This document shows positions 39,387 through 48,336 of a stretch of 64,000 nucleotides of DNA, piece after piece (within the stretch, counting starts at the first letter, position 1; each line of letters starts with the position of its first letter). The translations under genes were made by a program, and so were the position numbers. Under the pieces are notes generated by a model. That model saw only the letters and a program-made list of their open reading frames with translations. It was not told the origin of the DNA and did no database searches. The stretch comes from Collimonas sp. OK307 (GTDB taxonomy: Bacteria; Pseudomonadota; Gammaproteobacteria; Burkholderiales; Burkholderiaceae_D). The stretch spans positions 1 through 64,000 of the forward strand of contig NZ_FOQI01000007.1 in NCBI RefSeq assembly GCF_900113705.1. Direction: 5' to 3'.

Positions 39387-40184
39387 ATGCCAGAGATATC
39401 AACGCTAAAGCTAAATGCGCGTCAGCAGGAGTTGTTGAGTTATGTGCAACGTGACGGTTTCGTCACGGTAGAACATCTGGCCACACGTTTCCAGATCACG
39501 CAGCAGACGATCCGGCGCGACATCAATTTGCTGGCGGAAATGAACCTGTTGCAGCGCTACCACGGCGGTGTAGGGTTGCCTTCCAGCGCCGAGAATATCG
39601 CCTACGGTGCAAGACAGGGCTTGTATTCGGAAGAAAAGCGCCGCATCGCCGCCCTGGTGGTGGAACATATCCCGGATCAGGCAACACTCTTCATCAACCT
39701 CGGCACCACCAATGAAGAAGTGGCCAAGGCCCTGAGCCGGCGCCGCAATCTGCGCGTGATCACCAATAACCTGAACGTGGCTGCGATCATGAGCGGCTAC
39801 CCGGGCTGCGAGGTGATCATCACCGGTGGCGTAGTGCGCGCCCGCGACCTGGGAATTACCGGCGAAGAAACTATCGATTTCATCCGCCGCTTCAAAGTCG
39901 ATTTCGGCATCATCGGCATCTCCAGCATCGAAGCCGATGGCACCCTGCGCGATTTCGATTATCGCGAAGTGCGGGTTTCCGAAGCGATCATCGAACATTC
40001 GCGCACTGTATTCCTGGTCGCCGATCATTCGAAATTCTGGCGGCCTGCACTGGTGCGGCTTGGCGATATTTCGAAGGTCAATGCGCTGTTTACCGACCGG
40101 CCGGTGCCGGAGGAAATGGCGGCCATTTTCGAAGAAGCGAAAATCGACGTGTTTGTTGCGGAGAGCGGTTCGGCGGCGGCTTAG
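39387..40184 (+). CDS. glpR: DeoR-family glycerol-3-phosphate regulon repressor GlpR
   Basis: A 265-residue DeoR regulator. The helix-turn-helix is VTVEHLATRFQITQQTIRRDINLL (residues 27-50) with the GlpR-type LQRYHGGVGLPSSAEN after it. The sugar-phosphate-binding domain starts with LFINLGTTNEEVAKAL. It stands upstream of glpD-glpK-glpF. A perfect GlpR-like palindrome lies before glpD, which strongly suggests that it represses the glp genes until glycerol 3-phosphate is present. Confidence 0.93.
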   Translation: MPEISTLKLNARQQELLSYVQRDGFVTVEHLATRFQITQQTIRRDINLLAEMNLLQRYHGGVGLPSSAENIAYGARQGLYSEEKRRIAALVVEHIPDQATLFINLGTTNEEVAKALSRRRNLRVITNNLNVAAIMSGYPGCEVIITGGVVRARDLGITGEETIDFIRRFKVDFGIIGISSIEADGTLRDFDYREVRVSEAIIEHSRTVFLVADHSKFWRPALVRLGDISKVNALFTDRPVPEEMAAIFEEAKIDVFVAESGSAAA

Positions 40185-40326
40185 CCCGTATGTATCCCAA
40201 CTGTAAGCCTTACTGACGTATTTACCCGCCCGTAGCGCCATTCGTGCGCAGCATCGCTGCCCCTACCATGGGGTCTTCAAAGATCAGAGCTCTCCATTCC
40301 GTTACGAATCGACGACGTAGTGATCT

Positions 40327-40347
40327 GGGGGCAGAGTCAACTTTCGC
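40327..40347 (+). repeat. Degenerate REP unit upstream of glpD
   Basis: GGGGGCAGAGTCAACTTTCG resembles the better-preserved unit GGGGTCAGAGTGAACTTTCGG found (as one arm) at 40431-40452 in reverse orientation. It appears to be an eroded third half-copy. Confidence 0.55.
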
Positions 40348-40396
40348 AGGTTTGTTTCTTTGCGTTTTGACTGCTTCTGCTCCGTGCTCCACTAAG

Positions 40397-40452
40397 CGGG
40401 GTCAGAGTGAAGTTTTGGCGGTAAAGCATACCGAAAGTTCACTCTGACCCCG
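40397..40452. repeat. RAYT-type REP inverted pair upstream of glpD
   Basis: The arms 40397-40418 and 40431-40452 (CGGGGTCAGAGTGAA and its complement extended outward) match at 20 of 22 positions and enclose a 12-bp loop. GGGGTCAGAGTGAA-like units are typical of REP elements mobilised by RAYT (TnpA-REP) transposases. No such gene is in the window. Confidence 0.8.
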
Positions 40453-40541
40453 GTTAGTTAGTTTTGCTTGTCGCTAAAACACCCTGCCGACTAACTTTGA
40501 TGGGCATTTTCCGATTGCGGGTTTGAGAAGGTGGACATAGA

Positions 40542-40559
40542 AATTGTCTATAGACAATT
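40542..40559. promoter_or_regulatory. 18-bp perfect palindrome, possible GntR-type operator
   Basis: AATTGTCTATAGACAATT is symmetric over all 18 bases. Such TTGTCTAnnnnACAA-like sites are typical of GntR-family (FCD) repressors. It does not look like the GlpR site 50 bp downstream, so a second regulator may act here. Confidence 0.5.
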
Positions 40560-40610
40560 AAGTCTATTGCTATCGAAAAATTTCTTTTGATAAATATAAA
40601 CGATTATCAA

Positions 40611-40626
40611 TGTTCGAATTCGAACA
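40611..40626. promoter_or_regulatory. GlpR operator upstream of glpD
   Basis: TGTTCGAATTCGAACA is a perfect 16-bp palindrome that matches the known GlpR operator layout TGTTCG...CGAACA. It lies about 120 bp before glpD and just downstream of a DeoR/GlpR gene. A weaker half-site (TTTCGAATATAAA) follows at about 40633-40645. Confidence 0.85.
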
Positions 40627-40744
40627 ATATACTTTCGAATATAAATATTTTATGATGTGCAGTGACATTGCAGACATGCTATTTTGCTAATTGGCAACAA
40701 TGGGATTTGTCTGATAAGCGTGTTACGGACACAAGGAGATAGCT

Positions 40745-42274
40745 GTGGCATCAAGTGAAGTTGTTGATTTATTGGTGGTGGGCGGCGGCGTTAACGGCGC
40801 GGGGATTGCGCGTGACGCTGCAGGGCGCGGACTGAGCGTGTTGCTTTGCGAACAGGACGATCTGGCGTCGCATACCTCATCGGCTAGTACCAAATTGATC
40901 CACGGTGGCCTGCGCTATCTGGAACACTACGAATTCAGCCTGGTGCGCAAAGCGTTGCAGGAGCGTGAGCGCTTACTGCGACTGGCGCCTCATATCATTG
41001 CGCCGTTGCGTTTCGTGATGCCGCATGTGTCGCACTTGCGGCCGGCCTGGATGATACGCGCCGGCATGTTCTTATACGACAACCTGGCCAAGCGCGAATT
41101 GCTGGCGGGCTCTCGCGTCATTGATTTCCGCAAGCATGTCGCCGGCGCGCCGCTGAAAAAAACGTTGACCAAAGGTTTTGTCTATTCCGACGCCGCGGTG
41201 CAAGATGCGCGTCTGGTGGTTCTCAACGCGATGGACGCCAGGGAACGTGGCGCCACCATCCTGACTAAAACCCGCCTGATCGAAGCCAAACGTGGCAAGC
41301 AATACTGGGATGCCACCTTACAGTCGACCTTGACTGGCGAGACCACGGAAATCAAGGCGCGTTGTGTCGTCAATGCCGCGGGACCCTGGGTCGCCAGCTT
41401 GTTGAGTGGCGCCTTGCATACCTCAGCGCAGCACCATATCCGCCTGGTCAAAGGCAGTCATATCGTCACCAGGCGTTTGTTCGATCACGATCACGCGTAC
41501 ATCTTCCAGAACCCCGACAAGCGCATCGTCTTTGCGATTCCTTATGAATCCGATTTCACCTTGATCGGCACCACCGATGTCGAGTACAGCGGCGATCCGA
41601 GCAAGGTTGCAATTTCAGATGAAGAGACCGCTTACCTGTGTGAATCGGTCAGCCGCTATTTCGAGACAGCGGTAACGCCGTCGCAGGTGGTCTGGTCTTA
41701 TGCCGGCGTGCGGCCGTTGTTGGAAGAAGAAATCGCCAATCCGTCCGCAGTTACGCGCGACTATCGCCTGGAGTTGAAAGCCGAAGAAGGACAGGCGCCT
41801 GTGCTGTCAGTATTCGGCGGAAAAATAACCACTTACCGGCGCCTGGCGGAAGAAGCCATGGAGCATTTGCAACCGCTGTTCGGATATATGAAAGCGCATT
41901 GGACCGCCGACGAAGCACTGCCCGGCGGCGATATCGCCAATGCCGATTTTGCAGAGTTCCGGCGCATTTTCCAACAACGCCACGCATGGCTGCCGACCGC
42001 TTTGGCGGCGCGTTACGCGCGCACCTATGGCACCCGTGCCTCACGCCTGCTGGCCGGAATTCACGACGTCGCCGGACTGGGTGAGTTGTTCGGCGCGGAT
42101 CTATACGAAGCGGAAGTGCGCTATCTGATGCAGAACGAATGGGCGCTGACTGCGGACGATATCCTGTGGCGCCGTTCCAAGCTGGGATTACGGTTTGACG
42201 CAGCTGCCGTCGATCGTTTGAACAGCTGGCTGGAGCAGCAGCAAGTGCCAGCGCCGGCCGCCATGCTCGCATGA
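40745..42274 (+). CDS. glpD: Glycerol-3-phosphate dehydrogenase, aerobic
   Basis: A 509-residue FAD enzyme at the inner membrane that oxidises glycerol 3-phosphate to DHAP and feeds electrons to ubiquinone. FAD motif VVGGGVNGAGIARDAAGRG (from residue 11), HTSSASTKLIHGGLRYLE, and the DAO-type C-terminal GGKITTYRRLAEEA are seen. The start is GTG with AAGGAGAT upstream. It is followed by glpK and glpF. Expression is likely under GlpR. Confidence 0.96.
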   Translation: MASSEVVDLLVVGGGVNGAGIARDAAGRGLSVLLCEQDDLASHTSSASTKLIHGGLRYLEHYEFSLVRKALQERERLLRLAPHIIAPLRFVMPHVSHLRPAWMIRAGMFLYDNLAKRELLAGSRVIDFRKHVAGAPLKKTLTKGFVYSDAAVQDARLVVLNAMDARERGATILTKTRLIEAKRGKQYWDATLQSTLTGETTEIKARCVVNAAGPWVASLLSGALHTSAQHHIRLVKGSHIVTRRLFDHDHAYIFQNPDKRIVFAIPYESDFTLIGTTDVEYSGDPSKVAISDEETAYLCESVSRYFETAVTPSQVVWSYAGVRPLLEEEIANPSAVTRDYRLELKAEEGQAPVLSVFGGKITTYRRLAEEAMEHLQPLFGYMKAHWTADEALPGGDIANADFAEFRRIFQQRHAWLPTALAARYARTYGTRASRLLAGIHDVAGLGELFGADLYEAEVRYLMQNEWALTADDILWRRSKLGLRFDAAAVDRLNSWLEQQQVPAPAAMLA

Positions 42275-42424
42275 AATTTTTTCCCGATCGGGTTTGAGTG
42301 CAGTTGTTCAGTAGTGACGTTCAGTAGTTACGTCGGAAGATAAAAAAGACGGATCCGGAATCATCTCCGGGTCAAAGTCACCCCGGTCCGCGCAAGCGGA
42401 TTCACCAACCTTGGAGTAGACAAG
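42275..42424 (+). other. glpD-glpK spacer
   Basis: A 150-bp spacer without a gene. The 13-base word GTTCAGTAGTKAC occurs twice in tandem (about 42306-42332). Short stems TCCGGAATCATCTCCGG and GTCCGC...GCGGAT lie before the glpK ribosome-binding site. No second GlpR palindrome is evident. Confidence 0.4.
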
Positions 42425-43921
42425 TTGAAAGACAAATATATTTTAGCCCTGGATCAAGGGACTACCAGTTCGCGCGCCATCCTGTTTGACCGTCAAGGCA
42501 ATATCGTTTCTTCAGCGCAGAAAGAATTCCGCCAGATCTATCCGCAGCCGGGCTGGGTTGAACATGATCCGCAGGAAATCTGGTCGACCCAGGTCGGGGT
42601 TGCGGCCGAGGCCTCGACCAACATCGGTTTGAACGGCACTTCGATTGCCGCCATCGGCATTACCAACCAACGCGAAACTACCGTGGTCTGGGATCGCGAA
42701 ACCGGCAAGGCTGTGTATAACGCTATCGTCTGGCAAGACCGTCGCACCGCCGCATTTTGCGATCAGCTGAAAGCCGACGGCCTGGGAGAAACCATCCGCG
42801 CCAAAACCGGCTTGCTGGTCGATTCCTATTTTTCTGCTACCAAGATCCGCTGGATACTGAAGAACGTCGAAGGCGCGCAGCAACTGGCCGATCAAGGGCG
42901 TCTGGCATTCGGCACCATCGATACCTGGCTGGTTTGGAATATGACGCGCGGTAAATTGCATCTGACCGATGTGTCGAACGCTTCACGCACCATGCTGTTC
43001 AATATCCACACCATGCAGTGGGACGACGAACTGCTTGAGATCATGGGCGTACCGCGCAGCATGCTGCCGGAAGTACGTTCCTCCAGCGAAGTTTACGGTC
43101 ATACCGAAGTTTCCGGTTTCGGCTCTGAAATTCCTCTGGCCGGGATTGCGGGCGACCAACAGGCTGCATTGTTCGGGCAAATGTGCACCCAACCCGGCAT
43201 GGTCAAGAATACTTACGGTACCGGTTGCTTCATGGTGATGAATACCGGCACCAAGCCAATCATCTCGAAAAACAATTTGCTGACTACGGTCGCCTGGAAA
43301 ATCGGCAACGAGGTTAACTACGCGCTGGAAGGCAGTATCTTCATCGGCGGCGCAGTGGTGCAATGGTTGCGCGATGGTCTCGGCATCATCAAGACTTCCA
43401 CTGAAATCGAAGCCCTGGCGCGCAGCGTCAAGAGCAGCGACGGCGTGTACCTGGTGCCGGCCTTCGCCGGCCTTGGCGCACCGCATTGGAATCCGCATGC
43501 ACGCGGCACCATCTTTGGCATCACCCGTGGCACCACGTCTGCACATTACGCGCGGGCGGCGCTCGACAGCATCGCCTACCAAACCATGGACGTGTTGAAA
43601 GCGATGGAGGCCGATGCCGGCATCGTGATTCCGGAACTGCGGGTCGACGGTGGCGCCACTGCCAACAATCTGCTGATGCAATTCCAGTCCGATATCCTGG
43701 GCGTCGATGTGGTGCGGCCGAAAGTGACGGAAACCACAGCACTGGGCGCGGCGTATCTGGCTGGCCTGGCGGTCGGCTACTGGAGCAGCACCGACGACGT
43801 GCAAGGCCAGTGGCAACTCGACCAGCGTTTCAAGCCGGCGCTGCCGGCGGCAGAAGTGCAGGCCAGCATCAAAGGCTGGCAGCGGGCGATTGCAGCAGCG
43901 ACGGTCTGGGCAGATTCCTGA
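42425..43921 (+). CDS. glpK: Glycerol kinase
   Basis: A 498-residue FGGY kinase that phosphorylates glycerol with ATP. The N-terminal [32 protein letters not shown], and the phosphate-binding [11 protein letters not shown] are seen. The FGGY signature is near [18 protein letters not shown]. The start is TTG 42425 with TTGGAG upstream, and there is no better ATG. It supplies the substrate for GlpD and lies upstream of the facilitator gene glpF. Confidence 0.97.
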   Translation: MKDKYILALDQGTTSSRAILFDRQGNIVSSAQKEFRQIYPQPGWVEHDPQEIWSTQVGVAAEASTNIGLNGTSIAAIGITNQRETTVVWDRETGKAVYNAIVWQDRRTAAFCDQLKADGLGETIRAKTGLLVDSYFSATKIRWILKNVEGAQQLADQGRLAFGTIDTWLVWNMTRGKLHLTDVSNASRTMLFNIHTMQWDDELLEIMGVPRSMLPEVRSSSEVYGHTEVSGFGSEIPLAGIAGDQQAALFGQMCTQPGMVKNTYGTGCFMVMNTGTKPIISKNNLLTTVAWKIGNEVNYALEGSIFIGGAVVQWLRDGLGIIKTSTEIEALARSVKSSDGVYLVPAFAGLGAPHWNPHARGTIFGITRGTTSAHYARAALDSIAYQTMDVLKAMEADAGIVIPELRVDGGATANNLLMQFQSDILGVDVVRPKVTETTALGAAYLAGLAVGYWSSTDDVQGQWQLDQRFKPALPAAEVQASIKGWQRAIAAATVWADS

Positions 43922-44017
43922 CCATCAGCCAGTAGCAGACACCGTTAGATAAAAACAGAACGGAGCGCGGATCAGAATCTGCGTTCCTCTCGCTTCCTAT
44001 TTCCGAAAGAGTTTTTC

Positions 44018-44731
44018 ATGACTCCCTTTTTAGCTGAATTCGTGGGCACTGCCCTGATTGTCTTGCTTGGCAACGGTGTGGTTGCCAACGTTCTCTTGAG
44101 TAAAACCCACGGCAACGGCAGCGGCCTGATTGTGATTACCGTCGGCTGGGCGATGGCGGTATTTGTCGGGGTTTTCGTTGCCGCCTCATCCAGCGGCGCG
44201 CATCTTAATCCGGCGGTAACGCTGGCGCTGGCAGTGGCCGGCAAGTTCGCCTGGGCCAGCGTGCCGGGCTACATTCTGTCGCAAATGCTGGGCGGGATGA
44301 TGGGTGCTTTCCTGGTGTGGCTGGTGTATCGCAACCACTTTGCGGAGACCTCGGACGGTAATCTTAAGCTGGCAGCGTTTTGCACAGCGCCAGCGATTCG
44401 CAATACCTTCGGCAATGTGGTTTCCGAAGTGGTCGGTACTTTCGTGCTGGTCTATTGCGTATTGAATATTGCTTCGCCGACGATGGGACTGGGCGCACTG
44501 GATGCCTTGCCTGTCGCCTTGCTGGTGATGAGTATCGGCGTCTCTTTAGGCGGCACCACCGGCTACGCGATCAATCCGGCGCGCGACCTGGGGCCGCGCC
44601 TGATGCACGCATTGCTGCCGATCCCGGGTAAACGCGATAGCGACTGGGGTTATGCATTGGTACCGGTGATCGGTTCGATAACAGGCGGCGTGTTGGCGGC
44701 GCTGGTGTATGGCCTGCAAATGGCGCACTGA
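44018..44731 (+). CDS. glpF: Glycerol facilitator (aquaglyceroporin)
   Basis: A 237-residue MIP channel in the inner membrane that admits glycerol by diffusion. Both pore motifs are present: NPA at residues 64-66 (AHLNPAVTLA) and NPAR starting at N186 (GYAINPARDLGPR). The Asp after the second NPA (R-D-L) marks the glyceroporin type. The gene closes the glpD-glpK-glpF set, 96 bp after glpK. A hairpin separates it from the convergent gpx. Confidence 0.95.
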   Translation: MTPFLAEFVGTALIVLLGNGVVANVLLSKTHGNGSGLIVITVGWAMAVFVGVFVAASSSGAHLNPAVTLALAVAGKFAWASVPGYILSQMLGGMMGAFLVWLVYRNHFAETSDGNLKLAAFCTAPAIRNTFGNVVSEVVGTFVLVYCVLNIASPTMGLGALDALPVALLVMSIGVSLGGTTGYAINPARDLGPRLMHALLPIPGKRDSDWGYALVPVIGSITGGVLAALVYGLQMAH

Positions 44732-44739
44732 CAAGGTCT

Positions 44740-44765
44740 TCGATGCCGCCTGCTGGCGGCATCGA
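44740..44765. terminator. Hairpin between glpF and gpx
   Basis: TCGATGCCGCC (44740-44750) and GGCGGCATCGA (44755-44765) form a perfect 11-bp stem with loop TGCT between convergent genes. The T-run is weak, so termination strength is uncertain. Confidence 0.7.
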
Positions 44766-44770
44766 CATGT

Positions 44771-45265
44771 TTATTTCGCCAGCAATTTCTCAATATCCGC
44801 AACCAGGCCTTCCGGCTTGGTCTGTGGTGCAAAACGGTCGACCACGGCACCGTCCTTACCCACCAGGAATTTGGTGAAATTCCATTTGATGCCTTCGCTG
44901 CCAAGCAAGCCCGGCGCCGCGTTTTTCAGGTATTGGTAAAGTGGGGCTGCGTGATCGCCGTTGACGTCGATCTTCTCGAACAAGGGAAACGTGACGCCGT
45001 AGTTCTTCTCGCAGAAAGCGCCGATTTCGTCAGCGGTTCCCGGTTCCTGGGCGCCGAACTGATTGCACGGAAAGCCTAGCACTTCGAAACCTTGATCATG
45101 GTACTTCTGGTAAATCTCTTCCAGTCCCTTGTACTGCGGCGTGAAACCGCAATTGCTGGCGGTGTTGACGATCAGTAACACCTTGCCGCGGAAGGCTGCC
45201 AGTGAGCTGGGCGCACCGTCTAGTTGATTGACGGTGAAATCATAAATGCTGGTGTCGGTACTCAT
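44771..45265 (-). CDS. Glutathione peroxidase-like thiol peroxidase
   Basis: A 164-residue thioredoxin-fold peroxidase that reduces peroxides with thioredoxin or glutathione. The active residue is Cys39 (NTASNCGFTPQY), not selenocysteine. Q69 in FPCNQF and the W/N pair in KWNFTKF complete the tetrad. C67 is also present. Non-seleno enzymes of this BsaA/BtuE type usually prefer thioredoxin. Its ATG overlaps the pilU stop in an ATGA, so it is probably translated from the pilT-pilU message. Confidence 0.93.
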   Translation of the reverse strand: MSTDTSIYDFTVNQLDGAPSSLAAFRGKVLLIVNTASNCGFTPQYKGLEEIYQKYHDQGFEVLGFPCNQFGAQEPGTADEIGAFCEKNYGVTFPLFEKIDVNGDHAAPLYQYLKNAAPGLLGSEGIKWNFTKFLVGKDGAVVDRFAPQTKPEGLVADIEKLLAK

Positions 45266-46398
45266 ATAATCCCCAGATGTTCAGTGCCGGCAGCCAGGTC
45301 GCGGTCTTTCGAGTCCTTGCTGCGCAGCTTGATGGAAAGTCGCAAATCGTTAACCGAATCGGCGTTACGCAAAGCGTCTTCGTAACTGACTTTATCCTCT
45401 TCATACAAATCGAACAGCGCCTGGTCGAAAGTCTGCATGCCGAGCTCGCGCGACTTCTTCATGATTTCCTTGATTTCATGGACGTCGCCCTTGAAAATCA
45501 GGTCTGAAATCAGAGGCGAATTCAGCAAGATTTCCACTGCCACACAGCGTCCCTTGACGGTTTTCAGCGGAATCAGCCGTTGCGAGATGATGCCCTTCAG
45601 ATTCAGCGACAGATCCATCAGCAATTGCGGCCGGCGTTCTTCCGGGAAGAAGTTGATGATGCGGTCCAGCGCCTGGTTGGCGCTGTTGGCATGCAAGGTG
45701 GCCAGGCACAGGTGGCCGGTTTCGGCAAAGGCGATAGCGTAGTCCATGGTTTCGCGATCGCGGATTTCGCCGATCAGGATGACGTCGGGGGCCTGGCGCA
45801 GGGTGTTTTTCAAGGCCACGCCCCAGCTATCCGTATCGACCCCGACTTCACGCTGGGTGACGATGCAATTCTTGTGCGGGTGAATGTATTCGACCGGATC
45901 CTCGATGGTGATGATATGGCCGTAGCTGTTTTCATTACGATAACCGACCATCGCCGCCAGCGTGGTCGATTTGCCCGAACCGGTCGCGCCAACCATGATC
46001 ACCAGGCCGCGCTTGGTCATGGCGACATCTTTTAGCGTAGGCGGCAAGCCGAGGTCTTCGAATTTCGGGATATCGGTGGTGATGGTGCGCAGTACCATGC
46101 CGACCCGGCCTTGCTGGATGAAGGCCGAGGCGCGGAACCGTCCCAGTCCGGCCGGGCTGATGGCGAAATTGCATTCCTTGGTTTCTTCGAAATCGGCCGC
46201 CTGCTTGTCGCTCATGATGGCGCGCGCCAGTTCCAGCGTATGGATGGATGTCAGCGCCTGGTTCGACACCGGCGTGATTTTGCCGTCGATCTTGAACGCG
46301 GGCGGGAAGTCTGCCGTAATGAACAGATCGGAGCCACGCTTGCTGACCATCAGGCGCAGCAAGTCGTGCATGAATTTGGTCGCTTGATCTCTTTCCAT
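45262..46398 (-). CDS. pilU: Type IV pilus retraction ATPase PilU
   Basis: A 378-residue hexameric secretion-type ATPase that works with PilT in pilus retraction. Walker A is GATGSGKS (residues 137-144). The Asp box EDPVEYIHP, Walker B DVILIGEIRDRETMDYA and His box AETGHLCLATLHANSA are seen. The start lies 32 bp after pilT, and the usual pilT-pilU order is kept. The last four bases overlap gpx. Confidence 0.96.
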   Translation of the reverse strand: MERDQATKFMHDLLRLMVSKRGSDLFITADFPPAFKIDGKITPVSNQALTSIHTLELARAIMSDKQAADFEETKECNFAISPAGLGRFRASAFIQQGRVGMVLRTITTDIPKFEDLGLPPTLKDVAMTKRGLVIMVGATGSGKSTTLAAMVGYRNENSYGHIITIEDPVEYIHPHKNCIVTQREVGVDTDSWGVALKNTLRQAPDVILIGEIRDRETMDYAIAFAETGHLCLATLHANSANQALDRIINFFPEERRPQLLMDLSLNLKGIISQRLIPLKTVKGRCVAVEILLNSPLISDLIFKGDVHEIKEIMKKSRELGMQTFDQALFDLYEEDKVSYEDALRNADSVNDLRLSIKLRSKDSKDRDLAAGTEHLGII

Positions 46399-46430
46399 GA
46401 TTCTTATCCTAATGTATTTGAAGATTAAGC

Positions 46431-47474
46431 TTAGCCTGGGAAATTATCTGGTGTCTTGGCCGCTGCACGTGCGCTAGCCAGCGAGATCACGTTGCGCTTG
46501 ACCAGTTCGGTCAGGTTGCTGTCGAGGGTTTGCATGCCCATGTTGCTGCCAGTCTGGATCGCCGAATACATCTGCGCAATCTTGCTTTCGCGGATCAGGT
46601 TGCGGATCGCCGGCGTGCCCAGCATGATTTCATGGGCGGCTACGCGGCCGGAACCGTCTTTGGTCTTGAGCAAGCTTTGGGAGATCACCGCTTGCAGCGA
46701 TTCCGACAGCATGGCGCGCACCATTTCTTTTTCTTCGCCCGGGAACACGTCGACGATACGGTCGATGGTTTTGGCGGCAGAAGAGGTGTGCAGCGTGCCG
46801 AATACCAGATGGCCGGTTTCGGCGGCTGTCAGTGCCAGCCGGATGGTTTCCAGGTCGCGTAATTCGCCGACCAGGATGACATCGGGATCTTCCCGCAATG
46901 CTGAGCGCAGCGCATTACTGAACGAATGGGTGTGCGGCCCGACTTCGCGTTGGTTGATCAGGCACTTGTTCGATTGATGGACGAATTCGATAGGGTCTTC
47001 GATGGTCAGGATATGCGCGTATTCATTTTCATTGACGTGATTGACCATGGCCGCCAGCGTGGTCGATTTGCCGGAACCGGTCGGGCCGGTGACCAGCACC
47101 AGGCCACGCGGCTTCAGCGCCAACTCGGCAAAGATGCGCGGCGCGTTCAGTTGTTCCAGCGTCAGGACTGTCGACGGAATGGTCCGCAACACGGCCGCAG
47201 CGCCGCGATCCTGGTTGAATGCATTCACGCGGAATCGCGCCAGGCCAGGGATTTCAAACGAAAAATCGACTTCCAGATGTTCTTCGTATGCCTTGCGCTG
47301 GCCATCGTTCATGATGTCATAGATCATTGAATGCACATCCTTGTGCTCCAACGGCGGCAAGTTGATACGGCGCACATCTCCATGAACCCGGATCATCGGC
47401 GGCAAGCCTGCGGATAGATGCAAATCGGATGCCTTATTCTTCACCGAAAAAGCCAGAAGTTCGGAAATGTCCAT
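46431..47474 (-). CDS. pilT: Type IV pilus twitching ATPase PilT
   Basis: A 347-residue hexameric cytoplasmic ATPase that depolymerises type IV pili and drives twitching. Walker A is GPTGSGKS (residues 130-137). The Asp box EDPIEFVHQ, Walker B DVILVGELRDLETIRLA and His box AAETGHLVFGTLHTSSA are seen, and the retraction motif AIRNLIRE is kept. Pilin and other pil genes are not in the window. yggS is divergent, 124 bp away. Confidence 0.97.
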   Translation of the reverse strand: MDISELLAFSVKNKASDLHLSAGLPPMIRVHGDVRRINLPPLEHKDVHSMIYDIMNDGQRKAYEEHLEVDFSFEIPGLARFRVNAFNQDRGAAAVLRTIPSTVLTLEQLNAPRIFAELALKPRGLVLVTGPTGSGKSTTLAAMVNHVNENEYAHILTIEDPIEFVHQSNKCLINQREVGPHTHSFSNALRSALREDPDVILVGELRDLETIRLALTAAETGHLVFGTLHTSSAAKTIDRIVDVFPGEEKEMVRAMLSESLQAVISQSLLKTKDGSGRVAAHEIMLGTPAIRNLIRESKIAQMYSAIQTGSNMGMQTLDSNLTELVKRNVISLASARAAAKTPDNFPG

Positions 47475-47598
47475 TTATAATCCCTGTGCTGTATTTTGTT
47501 TGTTGAAAGGCATTTTTTTTCTGCCCAGGCACTGCTTGTCAGACCGCCTGGCCATGCAAGTAGGTAGTTCTTTACGGCAATTTTCAAACTCTCCGATT

Positions 47599-48336
47599 AT
47601 GTCCTTAATGTCCCACAAGTTGCAAGCCGTCCATAGCAGTATTCAGGCTGCGGCTACTGCGGTGTCGCGCCGGCCTGACAGTGTCGCATTGCTGGCGGTG
47701 TCCAAAACCTTTGGCGCCGAGATGGTGCTGGAAGCGATTGCTGCCGGCCAGCGTGCTTTCGGTGAAAACTACCTGCAGGAGGCGCTGGCGAAAATGGCAG
47801 CGGTCGACCTGGCGCTCAAGTCAGGGTCGGATGCCGGCGCTGATGTCTTGTTGGAATGGCATTTTATCGGGCCGATTCAAAGCAACAAGACGCGCGCCAT
47901 CGCCGAGCATTTCGACTGGGCGCATACGGTCGATCGCGAAAAAATCGCCCAACGCCTGTCGCAGCAACGGCCGCCACACCTGGCGCCGTTGAATATCTGC
48001 CTGCAGGTGAATATCAGCGGCGAGGCGAGCAAGAGCGGCATGGCGCCGTCGGAAGTGCTGGATGTGGCGCGCGCAGTTGTGGGATTGCCCGGGCTGACCT
48101 TACGCGGCTTGATGGCGATACCGGAGCCAACCGAGGATCAACAGAAACAACGTGCGGCATTTCGCCAGACCAGGGAATTGCTGACGCAGCTGCAACAGGA
48201 ATTAGCGGCACCGCAACTGGATACCTTGTCGATGGGAATGTCGGCAGACATGGCGGTGGCGATTGAAGAAGGCGCTACTATCGTGCGCGTGGGCAGCGCA
48301 ATTTTTGGACAACGGGAACGGATGCGGGAATTATGA
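47599..48336 (+). CDS. YggS family PLP homeostasis protein
   Basis: A 245-residue single-domain protein with an alanine-racemase-like barrel. It binds PLP through K36 (LLAVSKTFGA) and keeps vitamin B6 and amino-acid pools balanced. GENYLQEAL, LEWHFIGPIQSNKTR, and the C-terminal MGMSADMAVAIEEGATIVRVG are family motifs. The frame is open up to 47467, but ATG 47599 gives the usual N-terminus. It overlaps proC by four bases, the standard yggS-proC pair. Confidence 0.93.
   Translation: MSLMSHKLQAVHSSIQAAATAVSRRPDSVALLAVSKTFGAEMVLEAIAAGQRAFGENYLQEALAKMAAVDLALKSGSDAGADVLLEWHFIGPIQSNKTRAIAEHFDWAHTVDREKIAQRLSQQRPPHLAPLNICLQVNISGEASKSGMAPSEVLDVARAVVGLPGLTLRGLMAIPEPTEDQQKQRAAFRQTRELLTQLQQELAAPQLDTLSMGMSADMAVAIEEGATIVRVGSAIFGQRERMREL

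Larger units (their letters stand above)
40453..40744 (+). other. glpD upstream regulatory region
   Basis: This AT-rich stretch of about 290 bp contains no gene. It holds a perfect palindrome at 40542-40559 and a GlpR-type palindrome at 40611-40626. AT-rich half-sites with TTTCGAA or ATCGAAA lie around 40571-40582 and 40632-40640. A TATGAT hexamer (40651-40656) is a possible -10 element of glpD. A ribosome-binding site AAGGAG lies before the GTG start. Confidence 0.6.

Noticed and set aside
39411-40241. 276-codon minus-strand frame across glpR
   Set aside because: Antisense shadow. The plus strand encodes a complete DeoR-type regulator.
40185-40744. A gene or insertion sequence in the 560-bp gap before glpD
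   Set aside because: Frames are short and lack motifs. The content is explained by REP units and control sites. No transposase fragment is seen.
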